Assembly: GCA_016704895.1 (NCBI GenBank)
Contig: JADIZG010000001.1
Span: 62,001 to 126,000 of the forward strand
Length of the DNA: 64,000 bases
Reading direction: 5' to 3'
DNA from: Betaproteobacteria bacterium
Lineage (GTDB): Bacteria; Pseudomonadota; Gammaproteobacteria; Burkholderiales; Casimicrobiaceae
The notes under the pieces were generated by a model. The model worked only from the letters and a program-made list of their open reading frames with translations, had not been told where the DNA came from and did not search any database. Numbering within the stretch: the first letter of the stretch is position 1; each line of letters begins with the position of its first letter. The translations under genes were made by a program, and so were the position numbers. This document shows positions 1 to 9,156 of this stretch, piece by piece.

Positions 1-206
1 GAGGCCATCGCCTTGATGACGTCGCCACCGCCGCCGAACTGGCGCCAGTTGATCTTGTAGCCGGTGGCCTTCTCGAGCTCACCGGATTCCTGCACCGTGC
101 GCAACGGCACGATCATGTCCTGGTAGGCGAAGGTCACGGTCTTCTGGGCGAAGGCAGGGGCGGCCGCGAGGGCCGCCAGGACGAGTCCAGCCGCGAAACG
201 TTTCAT
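1..206 (-). CDS. tauA: TauA-like taurine/sulfonate ABC transporter substrate-binding protein (N-terminal part only)
   Basis: Only the first 68 or so residues are in the window; the gene runs off the left edge. The visible part is a signal peptide (MKRF start, hydrophobic core, AFA|Q cleavage) followed by a segment reading VTFAYQ… and NWRQFGGGGDVIKAMA. That resembles TauA-type periplasmic receptors, where a WRxFxSGxxIVxALA block follows the first domain. It lies directly downstream of the aminotransferase on the same strand with a 43-base gap, so the two are probably co-transcribed. By analogy it would bind taurine or a related alkanesulfonate for an ABC importer encoded further left. The substrate is inferred from context; another SsuA/TauA-family ligand is possible. 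Confidence 0.7.
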   Translation of the reverse strand, partial: MKRFAAGLVLAALAAAPAFAQKTVTFAYQDMIVPLRTVQESGELEKATGYKINWRQFGGGGDVIKAMA

Positions 207-249
207 CGAAGTCTCCCCGGGGTGTGACGTGGAATGACGGTGACGAATC

Positions 250-1593
250 CTAGAGCGCCGCGAGCGTCTTCCGCAAGACCTCGACGATCCTGTCGACGTG
301 CGACTTCTCGGCGATGAGCGGCGGCGCGACGATCGCCGCGTCGCCGGTGGTCTTGAGGTGCAGGCCGTTGTCGAACAGCTTCTTCTGGAGGAGGTGGCCG
401 CGCTTGCCGGGCGCGCCGTCGACGGCGACGTCGAGCGCGCCCAGCATCCCGTAGCCGCGGATGTCGGTGACGACGGGCAGGTCCCTGAGCGAGAACAGCG
501 CGTCGAGGAAATACGGCGACAGCGCGCGGCCGCGCTCGAACAGGCCGTCGCGCCGGTAGATGTCGAGCGTCGCGAGCCCCGCGGCACAGGCCGCCGGATG
601 GCCCGAGTACGTGTACCCATGGAAGAACTCGATCGCGCCTTCGGGCGCGGCCGCCATGATCGTGTCGTGGATGCGCTCGGAGACCGCCACCACGCCCATC
701 GGCTGCGCGCCGTTCGTGACCGCCTTCGCCATCGTGATCATGTCGGGCGTCACGTCGAAGCTCTGCGCGGCGAACGCCTGTCCGGTGCGGCCCCAGCCGG
801 TGATCACCTCGTCGAACACCAGCAGGATTCCGTGCTGGTCGCAGATCTCGCGCAGGCGCTTCAGGTACCCCTTCGGCGGCACCAGCACGCCGGTGGACCC
901 GGCGATCGGCTCGACGAAGCACGCCGCGACGTTCTCGGCGCCGTACATCGCGACGATGCGCGCGAGATCCTCGGCCAGCTTGGCGCCGTGCTCGCCCTCG
1001 CCTGGCACGAAGAAATTCTCCCTGATGTGCGTGTGGCGCATGTGCGCGATGCCCGGGAGCCCCGGGCCGTACTTGCGGCGGTTGTTCGCGAGGCCCGACA
1101 GCGACACGCCGCCGAAGTTGACGCCGTGGTAGGCGCGATCCCGCGACACGAACACGTTGCGCCCGCCCTGGCCGCGCGCCTGGTGGTAGGCGAGCGCGAC
1201 CTTCATCGCGCTCTCGACCGACTCGGAACCGGAGTTGCAGAAGAAGATGCGGTTGAGGTCGCCGGGCGTCAGCTCGGCGATGCGCGTCGCGAGCTCGAAC
1301 TGCTTCGGGTGGGCGCGCAGGAACGGCGCGGTGAAGTCGAGCTCGAGGAGCTGCCTGCCGACCGCCTCCGCGATCTCCTTGCGGCCGTGGCCGGCGGCGC
1401 AGCAGAACAGTCCGGACGACGCGTCGATGAGCTTCTCGCCCCGGTCGTTCCAGAAGTACATCCCTTCCGCCCGGACGATCATCCTCGGATCGGCCTTGAA
1501 CTCGCGGTTGGGCGTGAACGGCATCCAGTATTCGTCGAGCGAGATGCGGCGCGCGTCGACCTGGTCGCGCAGCGTGAATTCGGCGTGGCCCAT
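250..1593 (-). CDS. Class III omega-amino acid/taurine:pyruvate aminotransferase (Tpa-like)
   Basis: A 447-residue PLP enzyme of the class III aminotransferase family. Visible landmarks are the phosphate-binding SGSES at residues 121–125, the FVEPI segment near 230, FDEVITGWGRTG with the cofactor-binding Asp at 261, and the Schiff-base Lys at 290 in MAKAVTNG. The start ATG at 1593 is preceded by an AGGAGA ribosome site; a longer upstream extension has no family similarity. The sequence is close to beta-alanine/omega-amino acid:pyruvate transaminases, the group that includes taurine:pyruvate aminotransferase (taurine + pyruvate to sulfoacetaldehyde + alanine). A TauA-like receptor downstream, a divergent TauR-like regulator, alanine dehydrogenase nearby and xsc further along support taurine as substrate. 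Beta-alanine or another omega-amine remains possible. Confidence 0.85.
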   Translation of the reverse strand: MGHAEFTLRDQVDARRISLDEYWMPFTPNREFKADPRMIVRAEGMYFWNDRGEKLIDASSGLFCCAAGHGRKEIAEAVGRQLLELDFTAPFLRAHPKQFELATRIAELTPGDLNRIFFCNSGSESVESAMKVALAYHQARGQGGRNVFVSRDRAYHGVNFGGVSLSGLANNRRKYGPGLPGIAHMRHTHIRENFFVPGEGEHGAKLAEDLARIVAMYGAENVAACFVEPIAGSTGVLVPPKGYLKRLREICDQHGILLVFDEVITGWGRTGQAFAAQSFDVTPDMITMAKAVTNGAQPMGVVAVSERIHDTIMAAAPEGAIEFFHGYTYSGHPAACAAGLATLDIYRRDGLFERGRALSPYFLDALFSLRDLPVVTDIRGYGMLGALDVAVDGAPGKRGHLLQKKLFDNGLHLKTTGDAAIVAPPLIAEKSHVDRIVEVLRKTLAAL

Positions 1594-1777
1594 GGCTTGT
1601 CTCCTGAGGCGTCGTTTTCGTGCCGGGCGCTCCGGCGCCCTCGTGAACCGGGAATGGTACGCTCTTGTAGCGGCAAGCCGGCCTCCGGTCGTAGAGCCAG
1701 ATGGGAGCCGCCGGTGAGGCCAGCCGGCGCCTTTCGAACGTTTGCAGTGCAGCAACGAATCGTGAACCGATGACACG

Positions 1778-3288
1778 ATGACCGCCCGCAGCGACACGCC
1801 GATGTGGAGCCGCCTCATCCCGCTCGTGTTCGAGGGGAGGATGAGCCTGCAGGCGCAGATCCGCGAGATGCTGACCGGCGCGATCCTCGATGGCCGGCTG
1901 CCGACCGGCGTCGCGCTGCCGTCGACGCGCGAGCTCTCGCAGCAGCTCGGCGTCGCGCGCAACACGGTGGCGCTGGCCTACGAGCTCCTCGTCGACGAGG
2001 GCTACCTGGTCACGCGCAACCGCAGCGGCCACTACGTGAACCCCGAGATCGTCGCTGGCCGGGCGGCGCCCCGTCGGCGGCCCCCGCCTCCACCCTTCCG
2101 CAGGCGGCGTGGGCGGCCCGCATTCCCCACCCGGTCGCGCAGCAGCGCAACATCGTGAAGCCGCGCGACTGGCAGAGGTACCCGTACCCGTTCCTGTACG
2201 GCCAGATCGACCCGTCGATGCTGCCGATCCCGGGCTGGCGCGAATGCAGCCTGCAGGCGCTGTCGGGATCCGAAGTGCGAGGCTGGGCGGGCGACCTGAT
2301 CGACGGCGACGACGCGCTGCTGATCGAGCAGATCCAGACGCGGCTGCTCGCGAGGCGCGGCGTCTTCGCGAGCGCCGACGAGATCCTCGTCACGGTCGGC
2401 GCGCAGCAGGCGCTGTTCCTGATCGCGACGCTGCTCGTGGGCCCGGCGACGACGGTCGGCGTCGAGGATCCCGGTTACCCCGACGCGCGCAACATCATGG
2501 CCGCCCGCACGCCGTCGGTCGTCGCGCTGCCGCTCGACGCGTCGGGGCTCGCGCTCTCGCCGGGGCTGGACGCCTGCGACTACGTCCTGCTGACGCCGTC
2601 GCACCAGTGCCCGACCAACACCACGATGCCGCTCGGCCGCCGGGAGGCGCTGCTCGCGTGGGCGCAGGCGCGCGATCGCGTGCTGATCGAGGACGACTAC
2701 GAGCTGGAGATCGGCCTCGAGGGGCGCGCGCAGCCGGCGCTCAAGAGCCTCGACCGGTCGGGACGCGTTGTCTACGTGGGAAGCCTGTCGAAGACGCTGG
2801 CGCCCGGCATCCGGATGGGCTACATCGTCGCGCACCGCGACCTGATCCGCGAGGCGCGCGCGATGCGCCGGCTGATGCTGCGGCATCCGCCCGCGAACAA
2901 CCAGCGCTCGGCCGCGTTGTTCCTCGCGATGGGCTACCACGACGCGCTGCTGCGCCGGCTGCGGCAAGCCTGTGCCGAGCGCGGTGCCCTGGTCGTCGCT
3001 GCCCTCGAGCGGCACCTGCCCGACGTCGCGGTCTCGACCGCGCCGGGAGCGTCGTCGTGCTGGCTCCGCTTCCCGGATGGCGCCGACACGCGCGCGCTCG
3101 CGGTCGCGGCCGAGCGCGCGGGCGTGCTGATCGAGCCGGGCGACGTGTTCTTCGCCGGCGACCGGCCGCCGCGCCAGTACGCGCGCCTGGGGTTCGCGTC
3201 GATCGCGACCGATCGGATCGCCGCCGGCATCGCCGCGCTCGCCGGCGCCTTCCGCGAGGTGGGCATGAGCAGCGTCCGCGTTCCATGA
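1778..3288 (+). CDS. MocR-family (GntR/aminotransferase-like) regulator, TauR-like, frameshifted
   Basis: The N-terminal winged helix (PSTRELSQQLGVARNTVALAYELL) reads in one frame from the ATG at 1778. The aminotransferase-fold domain reads in another frame from about 2075 to the stop at 3288. It includes DPGYPDARNIM, the aspartate-rich IEDDYE and the PLP lysine in VGSLSKTLAPG. Adding one C to the C4 run at 2069–2072 joins the two parts into one protein of about 500 residues, the normal MocR length. MocR proteins sense an amino substrate through PLP; TauR of taurine utilisation belongs here and also sits divergent from a taurine aminotransferase gene. The break may be a sequencing error or a recent mutation. 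Confidence 0.8.
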
Positions 3289-3349
3289 CCCGCCACCCGC
3301 CCATCCGCCTGCACGACGAAGCCCGTCCCCCGTCACGAGGTCCGCTGCC

Positions 3350-3898
3350 ATGATGCTCCGCCTACTGCGCACGCTCGCCGGAATCGCTCTCGCATTCGCC
3401 GCATGCCTCGCCGGACCGGTCCGGGCCGAGGTCAAGGCGGCATCGCCCGACGCGTTCCAGCTCCTTTTCGCCGAGCGCGTCGCCGCGCCGCCCGCCGCCG
3501 TGTACCAGGCGATCGGCCAGATCGGGCGCTGGTGGTCGGGCGAGCACACGTACTCGGGCGACGCGACGAACCTGTCGTTCGCATTGCAGGCGGGCGCGTG
3601 CTTCTGCGAGCGGTGGCAGGACAACTCGGTCGAGCACGGCCGCGCGATCCTGCTGATGCGCGACCAGGCCGTTCGACTGTCGGCCGCCCTCGGGCCGTTG
3701 CAGAACAAGGCGGTCAACGGCGTGCTCACCCTCCTGCTGAAGGCGGAGGAGGGCGGCACCTCGCTCACCGTCGGCTACCGGGTGAACGGCTCGTCGGTCA
3801 GCGCGCTGGACAAGGATGCGGCGGCCGTCGACGGTGTGCTCGCGACCCAGGTGCAGCGCCTCAAGAGCTACGTCGAGACCGGCAAGCCGGCGCGCTGA
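3350..3898 (+). CDS. Exported SRPBCC (START/AHSA1-like) domain protein
   Basis: A 182-residue protein with a clear signal peptide (hydrophobic residues 4–25 ending PVRA|E) followed by one SRPBCC-type domain. The recognisable opening is ERVAAPPAAVYQAIGQIGRWWSGEHTYSG, the first strand and helix of the ligand-binding cavity fold, where the W-W pair is typical of the AHSA1 group. A GAGG ribosome site lies nine bases before the first ATG. The fold binds hydrophobic ligands, but the ligand is unknown. It lies 61 bases after the TauR-like gene on the same strand, and nothing in the neighbourhood gives it a definite job. Confidence 0.65.
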   Translation: MMLRLLRTLAGIALAFAACLAGPVRAEVKAASPDAFQLLFAERVAAPPAAVYQAIGQIGRWWSGEHTYSGDATNLSFALQAGACFCERWQDNSVEHGRAILLMRDQAVRLSAALGPLQNKAVNGVLTLLLKAEEGGTSLTVGYRVNGSSVSALDKDAAAVDGVLATQVQRLKSYVETGKPAR

Positions 3899-4048
3899 CG
3901 TGCCGCTGCGCGGCCGCGCCCGGCGGGGCGATGTCCGGAAGCCCGACGGGACGCATCACTGGCACGATGCCTGCTCCTGCCTTGGCAGGCGGGCTGGCCG
4001 GGGACGGGCTTCGGCACCGGAGACCGTCACACGAGGGAGGAAGCCGGC

Positions 4049-4348
4049 ATGAACGTCGACGTCAGCACGATCATCAGCGCGAGCGCGATCGTCGTGATCT
4101 TCTACTGCCTGTGGCTCGCGCTCTCGCTGCGCAGGAACATTCCCGGGGGGGTCGTAGGACGCCAGTGGAAGGTGCTGACGTCGCTCGTCGCGCTCTTCGC
4201 GGCGGGCTACCTGGTGACGCCGTTCTTCGGCCTGCTGCCGCAGGGCCTGATCAACGTCATCGTCTCGCTGATCTTCCTGTTCGGCGCGATCTACGTCGCG
4301 ATCACGGTGAAGCTGATCTACCGGATCATCGAGGAACTGTCGGCGTAG
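4049..4348 (+). CDS. Small membrane protein of unknown function
   Basis: A 99-residue protein with about three hydrophobic segments (roughly 7–27, 43–63 and 68–92) and a short basic loop (RRNIPGGVVGRQWK) between the first two. A GGGAGG ribosome site lies eight bases upstream of the ATG. I do not recognise a family. It is followed after four bases by the next gene, so the two are translated from one message. It may be a small inner-membrane partner of that protein, but this is only inferred from proximity. Confidence 0.6.
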   Translation: MNVDVSTIISASAIVVIFYCLWLALSLRRNIPGGVVGRQWKVLTSLVALFAAGYLVTPFFGLLPQGLINVIVSLIFLFGAIYVAITVKLIYRIIEELSA

Positions 4349-4352
4349 CGCG

Positions 4353-4898
4353 ATGGATGGCAACGTCGTCCTGGTGCGCACGCCGCGTGGCGTCGACGCC
4401 CTCAAGGTCCACAACCGCGACCTGCCGCGGACGAGCCGGCACGCGCTGATCCTCGTCGACGGGCGTTCGACGTTTGCCGACCTCGAGCGCAAGGGATCGA
4501 TGATCCCCGAGTTCGCGGCGGCGCTCGTCGACCTGGTCGAACGGGGCCTCGTGGCTCCCGCGGGGGCCGCAGGGACGCGGATGCCGTCCGCGGCGATCAA
4601 CGGTCCCGGTGCGGCGCCGCCTTCCGCAGGCCCGGTGCCGGCCGCGGCGATGGCTGCCGCCACGCGGCCCGGCGTCGCGCCCGCGACGACCAAGGCGCAG
4701 GCACTGGTCGCGCTCGCGTCGCGGCTCCTGGGCGCGAAGTCCGAGAAGGTGCGCCGCAAGCTCGAGGAGGCCGGCAGCGGCGACGAGGCGCTCGCGGTCG
4801 CGGTCGAGGCCTGCTACAAGCTGATCCGGCTGACGATCGACGAGAGGCAGGCCGAGGCGTTCCGGAACGCGGCGCGAGACATCCCCGCCCGCCAGTGA
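4353..4898 (+). CDS. Conserved hypothetical protein with an Ala/Pro-rich linker
   Basis: A 181-residue protein in two parts. Residues 1–70 form a compact domain (VVLVRTPRGVDALKVHNRDL, then RHALILVDGRSTFADLERKG) that looks like a small winged-helix-like module. An Ala/Pro/Gly-rich linker follows at about 71–110, then a helical C-terminus (ALVALASRLLGAKSEKVRRKLEEAG… to the end). No enzyme motif is visible. It starts four bases after the small membrane protein gene and has no obvious ribosome site of its own, which suggests translational coupling. I cannot assign a function. Confidence 0.6.
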   Translation: MDGNVVLVRTPRGVDALKVHNRDLPRTSRHALILVDGRSTFADLERKGSMIPEFAAALVDLVERGLVAPAGAAGTRMPSAAINGPGAAPPSAGPVPAAAMAAATRPGVAPATTKAQALVALASRLLGAKSEKVRRKLEEAGSGDEALAVAVEACYKLIRLTIDERQAEAFRNAARDIPARQ

Positions 4899-5014
4899 CC
4901 CTCCTCCGGGACCGGCGACCGGCCCTGACCCCACTCCGCGTGCGTCGCTGGCCCTAGCCGGCAGCGGATCCCGGGGGTACCGTGCTCGCCGGCGAATCAT
5001 CGGTGGAGGTGCGC

Positions 5015-6130
5015 GTGCTGGTCGGCGTCCCGAAGGAGATCAAGGTGCTCGAGCACCGCGTGGGCCTGACGCCCGCGTCGGTCCGCGAGGTCGTGCACCA
5101 CGGCCACCAGGCGATCGTCGAGCGCGACGCGGGGCAGGGCATCGGCGCCTCCGACGACGACTACGCGCGCGCGGGCGCCACGATCGCCGCGACGGCGTCC
5201 GAGGTCTGGGCGAAGGCGCAGATGATCGTCAAGGTGAAGGAACCGCAGGCGGCCGAGCGCGCGATGCTGAAGCCGGGCCAGTTGCTGTTCACCTACCTGC
5301 ACCTCGCGCCCGATCCCGGGCAGACGAAGGACCTGGTCGCCAGCGGCGCGGTCTGCATCGCCTACGAGACCGTCACGTCGCCCTCGGGCGGGCTCCCGCT
5401 GCTCGCGCCGATGTCCGAGGTCGCGGGCCGCATGGCGGTGCAGGCCGGCGCGCACTATCTGGAGAAGGCGCACGGCGGCAAGGGGATCCTGCTGGGCGGC
5501 GTGCCGGGCGTCGAGCCCGCGCGCGTCGTCGTGCTGGGCGGTGGGGTCGTCGGCACGCACGCGATCACGATGGCGCTCGGCCTCGAGGCCGACGTCTGGG
5601 TGATCGACCGCAACACCGAGGCGCTGCGCCGGCTGTGGGCGCAGTTCGGCCCGGCGCTCAACACCGTGTTCTCGACGCGCGACGCGATCGAGAAGCACGT
5701 CGCGGCGGCCGACCTCGTGATCGGCGGCGTGCTCGTCCCCGGCGCCTCGGCGCCGAAGCTCGTGTCGCGCGAGCTCATCGGGCGCATGGAGCGCGGATCG
5801 GTCGTCGTCGACGTCGCGATCGACCAGGGCGGCTGCTTCGAGACCTCGCGCGCGACGACGCACGCCGAGCCGGTCTTCGCGGTCGACGGCGTCATTCACT
5901 ACTGCGTCGCGAACATGCCCGGCGGCGTGCCGCGCACGTCGACCTACGCGCTCAACAACGCGACGCTCCCGTTCGTGCTCGCGCTCGCGGACAAGGGCTG
6001 GAAGGAGGCGCTCGCCGACGACGCGCACCTGCGTGCCGGGCTGAACGTCGCGATGGGCAAGGTGACGTGCCGGCCGGTCGCGGAGGCGCAGGGAGTTCCG
6101 TTCGTCGAGGCGGCTGCGCTCGTCGCCTGA
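5015..6130 (+). CDS. ald: Alanine dehydrogenase
   Basis: The 371-residue NAD-dependent enzyme converts L-alanine to pyruvate, ammonium and NADH. The GTG at 5015 is chosen because GGAGG lies five bases upstream and because it gives the standard MLVGVPKEIK opening and family length; an in-frame GTG at 4982 would add an unlikely tail. Catalytic Lys75 (IVKVKEP) and His96 (FTYLHLA) fall at the expected positions. The dinucleotide-binding loop VLGGGVVGTHA is near residue 172. In taurine degradation by the aminotransferase route, Ald regenerates the pyruvate consumed by Tpa and releases the amino nitrogen, which fits the Tpa-like gene 3.4 kb to the left. Confidence 0.93.
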   Translation: MLVGVPKEIKVLEHRVGLTPASVREVVHHGHQAIVERDAGQGIGASDDDYARAGATIAATASEVWAKAQMIVKVKEPQAAERAMLKPGQLLFTYLHLAPDPGQTKDLVASGAVCIAYETVTSPSGGLPLLAPMSEVAGRMAVQAGAHYLEKAHGGKGILLGGVPGVEPARVVVLGGGVVGTHAITMALGLEADVWVIDRNTEALRRLWAQFGPALNTVFSTRDAIEKHVAAADLVIGGVLVPGASAPKLVSRELIGRMERGSVVVDVAIDQGGCFETSRATTHAEPVFAVDGVIHYCVANMPGGVPRTSTYALNNATLPFVLALADKGWKEALADDAHLRAGLNVAMGKVTCRPVAEAQGVPFVEAAALVA

Positions 6131-6304
6131 TCACCGCCCGACATTTCGCGACGCGGCGCGGTCATCCGGCCTCCGTGGGCGCGGGGCGCGGCGAGACGGC
6201 GCTACTCCGTATCACCTCGTGTGCGTGCTGGCGACCGGCCGCCCGGAGGATCGTGTGCGGCCGGACCGCGACCCGACCTCCCTCACCAACGAATGCTCCG
6301 GGCT

Positions 6305-6328
6305 GCCGTCGATCCGTCCGTCGACGGC
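6305..6328. repeat. Inverted repeat between convergent ald and iclR genes
   Basis: Two perfect 8-base arms, GCCGTCGA and TCGACGGC, are separated by an 8-base loop in the 220-base convergent spacer. There is no T-run on either side, so it is at best a weak bidirectional terminator. Confidence 0.35.
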
Positions 6329-6350
6329 ACGCATCGGGAATGCCCGCTGT

Positions 6351-7064
6351 TCAACCCACGGTTCCGGCGATGGCCGCCGCCGCCTCGCGCATGGCGTCGA
6401 CGTGACCCAGTGCCGCGTCGACCGACATGCGTGCCGCCGGGGCGTGCACCGCGATTGCCGCGACGACGCGCCCGCGCCGGTCGCGCACGGGTACGGCCAC
6501 CGCGACCAGACCCGCGATGTACTCCTCGCAGTCGATGCCGAGGTCGCGCTTGCGCAGCGCGTCGAGCTCTCGCTCCAGTGCTGCCGGATCGACGATCGTG
6601 CCCGGTGCGTGGCGATCGAGCGGCGTCGCCCGCAGAAGCGCCGCGCGCCGCGTTTTCGGCAGCGTCGCGAGGAAGAGCTTGCCGCTCGCGGTGCAGTGGA
6701 TCGGCACCTGCGAGCCGGGGGCGAGGTGCAGGCGCAGCGGCCAGTGCGACTCGACGCGGTCGAGGTACACGACGCGGCCCCGGTCGAGCATCGTGAGGTT
6801 GCAGGTTTCGCCGACGCGCGCGGCGAGCCCCGCGAGGATTGCGTGACGCTCGGACTGGGCGGAGTCGCCCAGCAGTACGTCGCGAGCGAATGCCGCGAGT
6901 TGAGCCGACGGTCGGAATCCGCGCGATCCCGGCTCGCGAACGACGAGGCCGGCGTCCGCGAGATGGCCGAGCAGCCGGTGCCCGGACGAGGGCGCGAGGC
7001 CGAGCTTTTCCGCGATCGCCGACGCCGAGGGCGGTCGCGCCGACGACGCGACGAACGACAGCAC
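6351..7064 (-). CDS. IclR-family transcriptional regulator (N-terminus short)
   Basis: A 237-residue IclR-type regulator. The winged-helix part reads ASAIAEKLGLAPSSGHRLLGHLADAGLV. The effector domain carries the family blocks RVVYLDRVES, HCTASGKLFLATLP and GLVAVAVPV. The only usable start is the GTG at 7064, which falls inside helix 1. The residues just upstream in frame (RSRAFDV) look like normal IclR sequence, but there is no start codon before the frame runs into dctM. Either the start is unusual or a base is missing. It lies 76 bases downstream of dctM on the same strand, so it probably belongs to the TRAP transporter operon and responds to the imported compound. Confidence 0.85.
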   Translation of the reverse strand: MLSFVASSARPPSASAIAEKLGLAPSSGHRLLGHLADAGLVVREPGSRGFRPSAQLAAFARDVLLGDSAQSERHAILAGLAARVGETCNLTMLDRGRVVYLDRVESHWPLRLHLAPGSQVPIHCTASGKLFLATLPKTRRAALLRATPLDRHAPGTIVDPAALERELDALRKRDLGIDCEEYIAGLVAVAVPVRDRRGRVVAAIAVHAPAARMSVDAALGHVDAMREAAAAIAGTVG

Positions 7065-7140
7065 GTCGAACGCGCGCGAGCGCGCCGGGGCGGCGCGTGC
7101 GCGCCGGGCGCCGTGACGGCGGCCGGCGGCTCGCGCGCCG

Positions 7141-8457
7141 TCAGTCGCGCAGCACGGCGGGCAGCCACAGCGCGAGCTGCGGGAAGAACAGCACGAGCAG
7201 GAGGCCGATCACCTGCAGCACCATGAACTGCAGCATGCCCTTGTAGATGTCGCTGATCTCCCATTCGGGCACGACGCCTTTCAGGAAGTAGGCGGAAAGT
7301 GCCACCGGCGGCGACAGCCATGCGGTCTGAAGGCACACGGCGACCAGCGTGCAGAACCAGACGATGTCGATGCCGAGTTTCTGGACGAGCGGCAGCAGGA
7401 TTGGCACGACGATCAGCACGATCGGCACCCACTCGAGCGGCCAGCCCAGCACGAAGATGATGCCGAGGATCAGGATCAGCATCGCCATCGGCGGGAGGTC
7501 GAGCTTCAGCAGCGACTCGGCGATCAGCGACGCGCTGCCCATCCGCGAGAAGATCGAGCCGAAATAGTTCGACGCGGCGACCAGGAGCAGGATCATGCAC
7601 GACGTGAGCAGCGTCGAGTAGACGGCCGAGCGGAAGCCTGTCCAGGTCATGCGGCGGTAGGCGAGCGTCATCAGCAGCACGGCGAATGCGCCGACCGCGC
7701 CCGCGTCGGTGGGCGTCGCGATGCCCGCGAGGATCACGCCGAGCGTCGCGAAGATCACGACGACGACCGGCGCGATGCCGAGCACGAGCTCCCGTACGAC
7801 TTCCCCGAGCGAGCCCGCCCGCTCCTCGGGCGGCAGCGCCGGCCCGAGGGCCGGATTGATGTAGCTGCGCACCAGCGTATACACGATGTAGAGCGACGCC
7901 AGCAGCAGGCCCGGGATGACGGCCGCGGCAAAGAGGTCGGTCGCCGGCACGCCGACGACCGGGCCCATCACGATGAGCATCACCGAGGGCGGGATCAGGA
8001 TGCCGAGCGTGCCGCCCGCGGTGATCGCGCCCGCCGACATCCGGATGTCATAGCCGCTCCGCTTCATCGCGGGCGCCGCCATGACGCCGAGCAGCGTCAC
8101 CGACGACCCGACGATGCCCGTCGCGGCGGCGAAGATCGTCGCGGTCAGCAGCACTGCGAGGTAGAGCGAGCCGCGGATCGACCCGAGCGCGAGCTGGACG
8201 CCTCGGAACAATCGCTCCATCAGCCCCGACTGCTCGAGCAGGTAGCCCATGAACAGGAAGAACGGGACCGACGCGAGCGTCGGATCGCGCATCACCGAGA
8301 AGACCTGCAGCGTCAACAGGTGCAGCGCGAGCGGGCCCATCGCGAGCCAGCCGCCGATCGCGCCGACGGCGATCAGCGTGAACGCGATCGGGAAGCCGAT
8401 GAAGATCGCGGCGAACAGGACCACGAGGAGCAGGATGCCGAGCCATTCCGTGCTCAC
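7141..8457 (-). CDS. dctM: TRAP transporter large permease, DctM family
   Basis: A 438-residue, very hydrophobic protein with about 12 membrane segments and the DctM features GSSVTLLGVMAAPAMKRSGYD and AGGTLGILIPPSVMLIVMG. It is the ion-coupled channel subunit of a TRAP importer in the inner membrane. The GTG start at 8457 overlaps the dctQ stop (GTGA), the usual coupling in these operons. The order dctP–dctQ–dctM–iclR runs on the minus strand. TRAP importers serve taurine (TauKLM) and isethionate (IseKLM) in several sulfonate degraders, and the surrounding island makes a C2 sulfonate the likely cargo. A 2-oxo or hydroxy acid cannot be excluded. Confidence 0.9.
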   Translation of the reverse strand: MSTEWLGILLLVVLFAAIFIGFPIAFTLIAVGAIGGWLAMGPLALHLLTLQVFSVMRDPTLASVPFFLFMGYLLEQSGLMERLFRGVQLALGSIRGSLYLAVLLTATIFAAATGIVGSSVTLLGVMAAPAMKRSGYDIRMSAGAITAGGTLGILIPPSVMLIVMGPVVGVPATDLFAAAVIPGLLLASLYIVYTLVRSYINPALGPALPPEERAGSLGEVVRELVLGIAPVVVVIFATLGVILAGIATPTDAGAVGAFAVLLMTLAYRRMTWTGFRSAVYSTLLTSCMILLLVAASNYFGSIFSRMGSASLIAESLLKLDLPPMAMLILILGIIFVLGWPLEWVPIVLIVVPILLPLVQKLGIDIVWFCTLVAVCLQTAWLSPPVALSAYFLKGVVPEWEISDIYKGMLQFMVLQVIGLLLVLFFPQLALWLPAVLRD

Positions 8458-9047
8458 GTGATCACGCTCCCCTCGGCGTCGACCGCCGGGGCGTCCGCGC
8501 CGGCGTTGCCGTTGCCTTCATCCGCCCCGCCGGGGCCGAACGCGCGCCCCCAGCAGCGGATGCACTCGGCGATCCCCTGCAGCACCAGCAGGGCCGCGGT
8601 CAGCGGCATCGTGAACTTGAACGGCCAGACGATCGGCATCCACGGGCTCGTGACGATGCTCTCGTTCTGCTGGAACGATTTCCAGAAGTATTCCCAGCAG
8701 AGCCACCCGAAGACGACCATCGCCGGGAAGAACAGCACGAGGTAGCAGGCGAGGTCGACGCGGGCCTGGGTCCGTTTCGACCACCTCGCGTAGTAGACAT
8801 CGGTGCGGATGTGGCCGCCGCGCTGCAGCGTCCACGCCGAGCCCACCATGAAGAAGGAGCCATAGAGCATGAACGTCATGTCGTAGGCCCAGACCGTCGG
8901 TGCGTTGAAGAAGTAACGCGCGACGACCTCCCAGACCAGCGACAGGATCATCGGCAGGATGAGCCATGCGATCGCCTTGCCGAAGAAGCGCGTGAGCGTA
9001 TCGATGGCGCTGGCGAGACGCGCGGCCCCGTTCGTTTCGGGTGTCAT
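8454..9047 (-). CDS. dctQ: TRAP transporter small permease, DctQ family
   Basis: A 197-residue membrane protein with about four hydrophobic segments. The conserved SLVWEVVARYFFNAPTVWAYD block after the first segment is diagnostic of DctQ. The ATG at 9047 (MTPETNG) is preferred to the longer Ala/Gly-rich extension in the same frame, which has no family similarity. Its stop overlaps the GTG start of dctM. It is the small membrane subunit of the TRAP importer encoded with dctM and dctP. The C-terminal tail of about 30 Gly/Asp/Ala-rich residues after the last membrane segment is longer than usual. Confidence 0.88.
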   Translation of the reverse strand: MTPETNGAARLASAIDTLTRFFGKAIAWLILPMILSLVWEVVARYFFNAPTVWAYDMTFMLYGSFFMVGSAWTLQRGGHIRTDVYYARWSKRTQARVDLACYLVLFFPAMVVFGWLCWEYFWKSFQQNESIVTSPWMPIVWPFKFTMPLTAALLVLQGIAECIRCWGRAFGPGGADEGNGNAGADAPAVDAEGSVIT

Positions 9048-9156
9048 TCGGGCTCCACGGGCAGCAGGGCGGGCGGGCGCGGTCGAGCCGCCCGCCGCCA
9101 CGTCACACGGCGAGGCTGGCGTGCAGGGCGTGGCTCGCCGCTGCGACCGATCGCTC

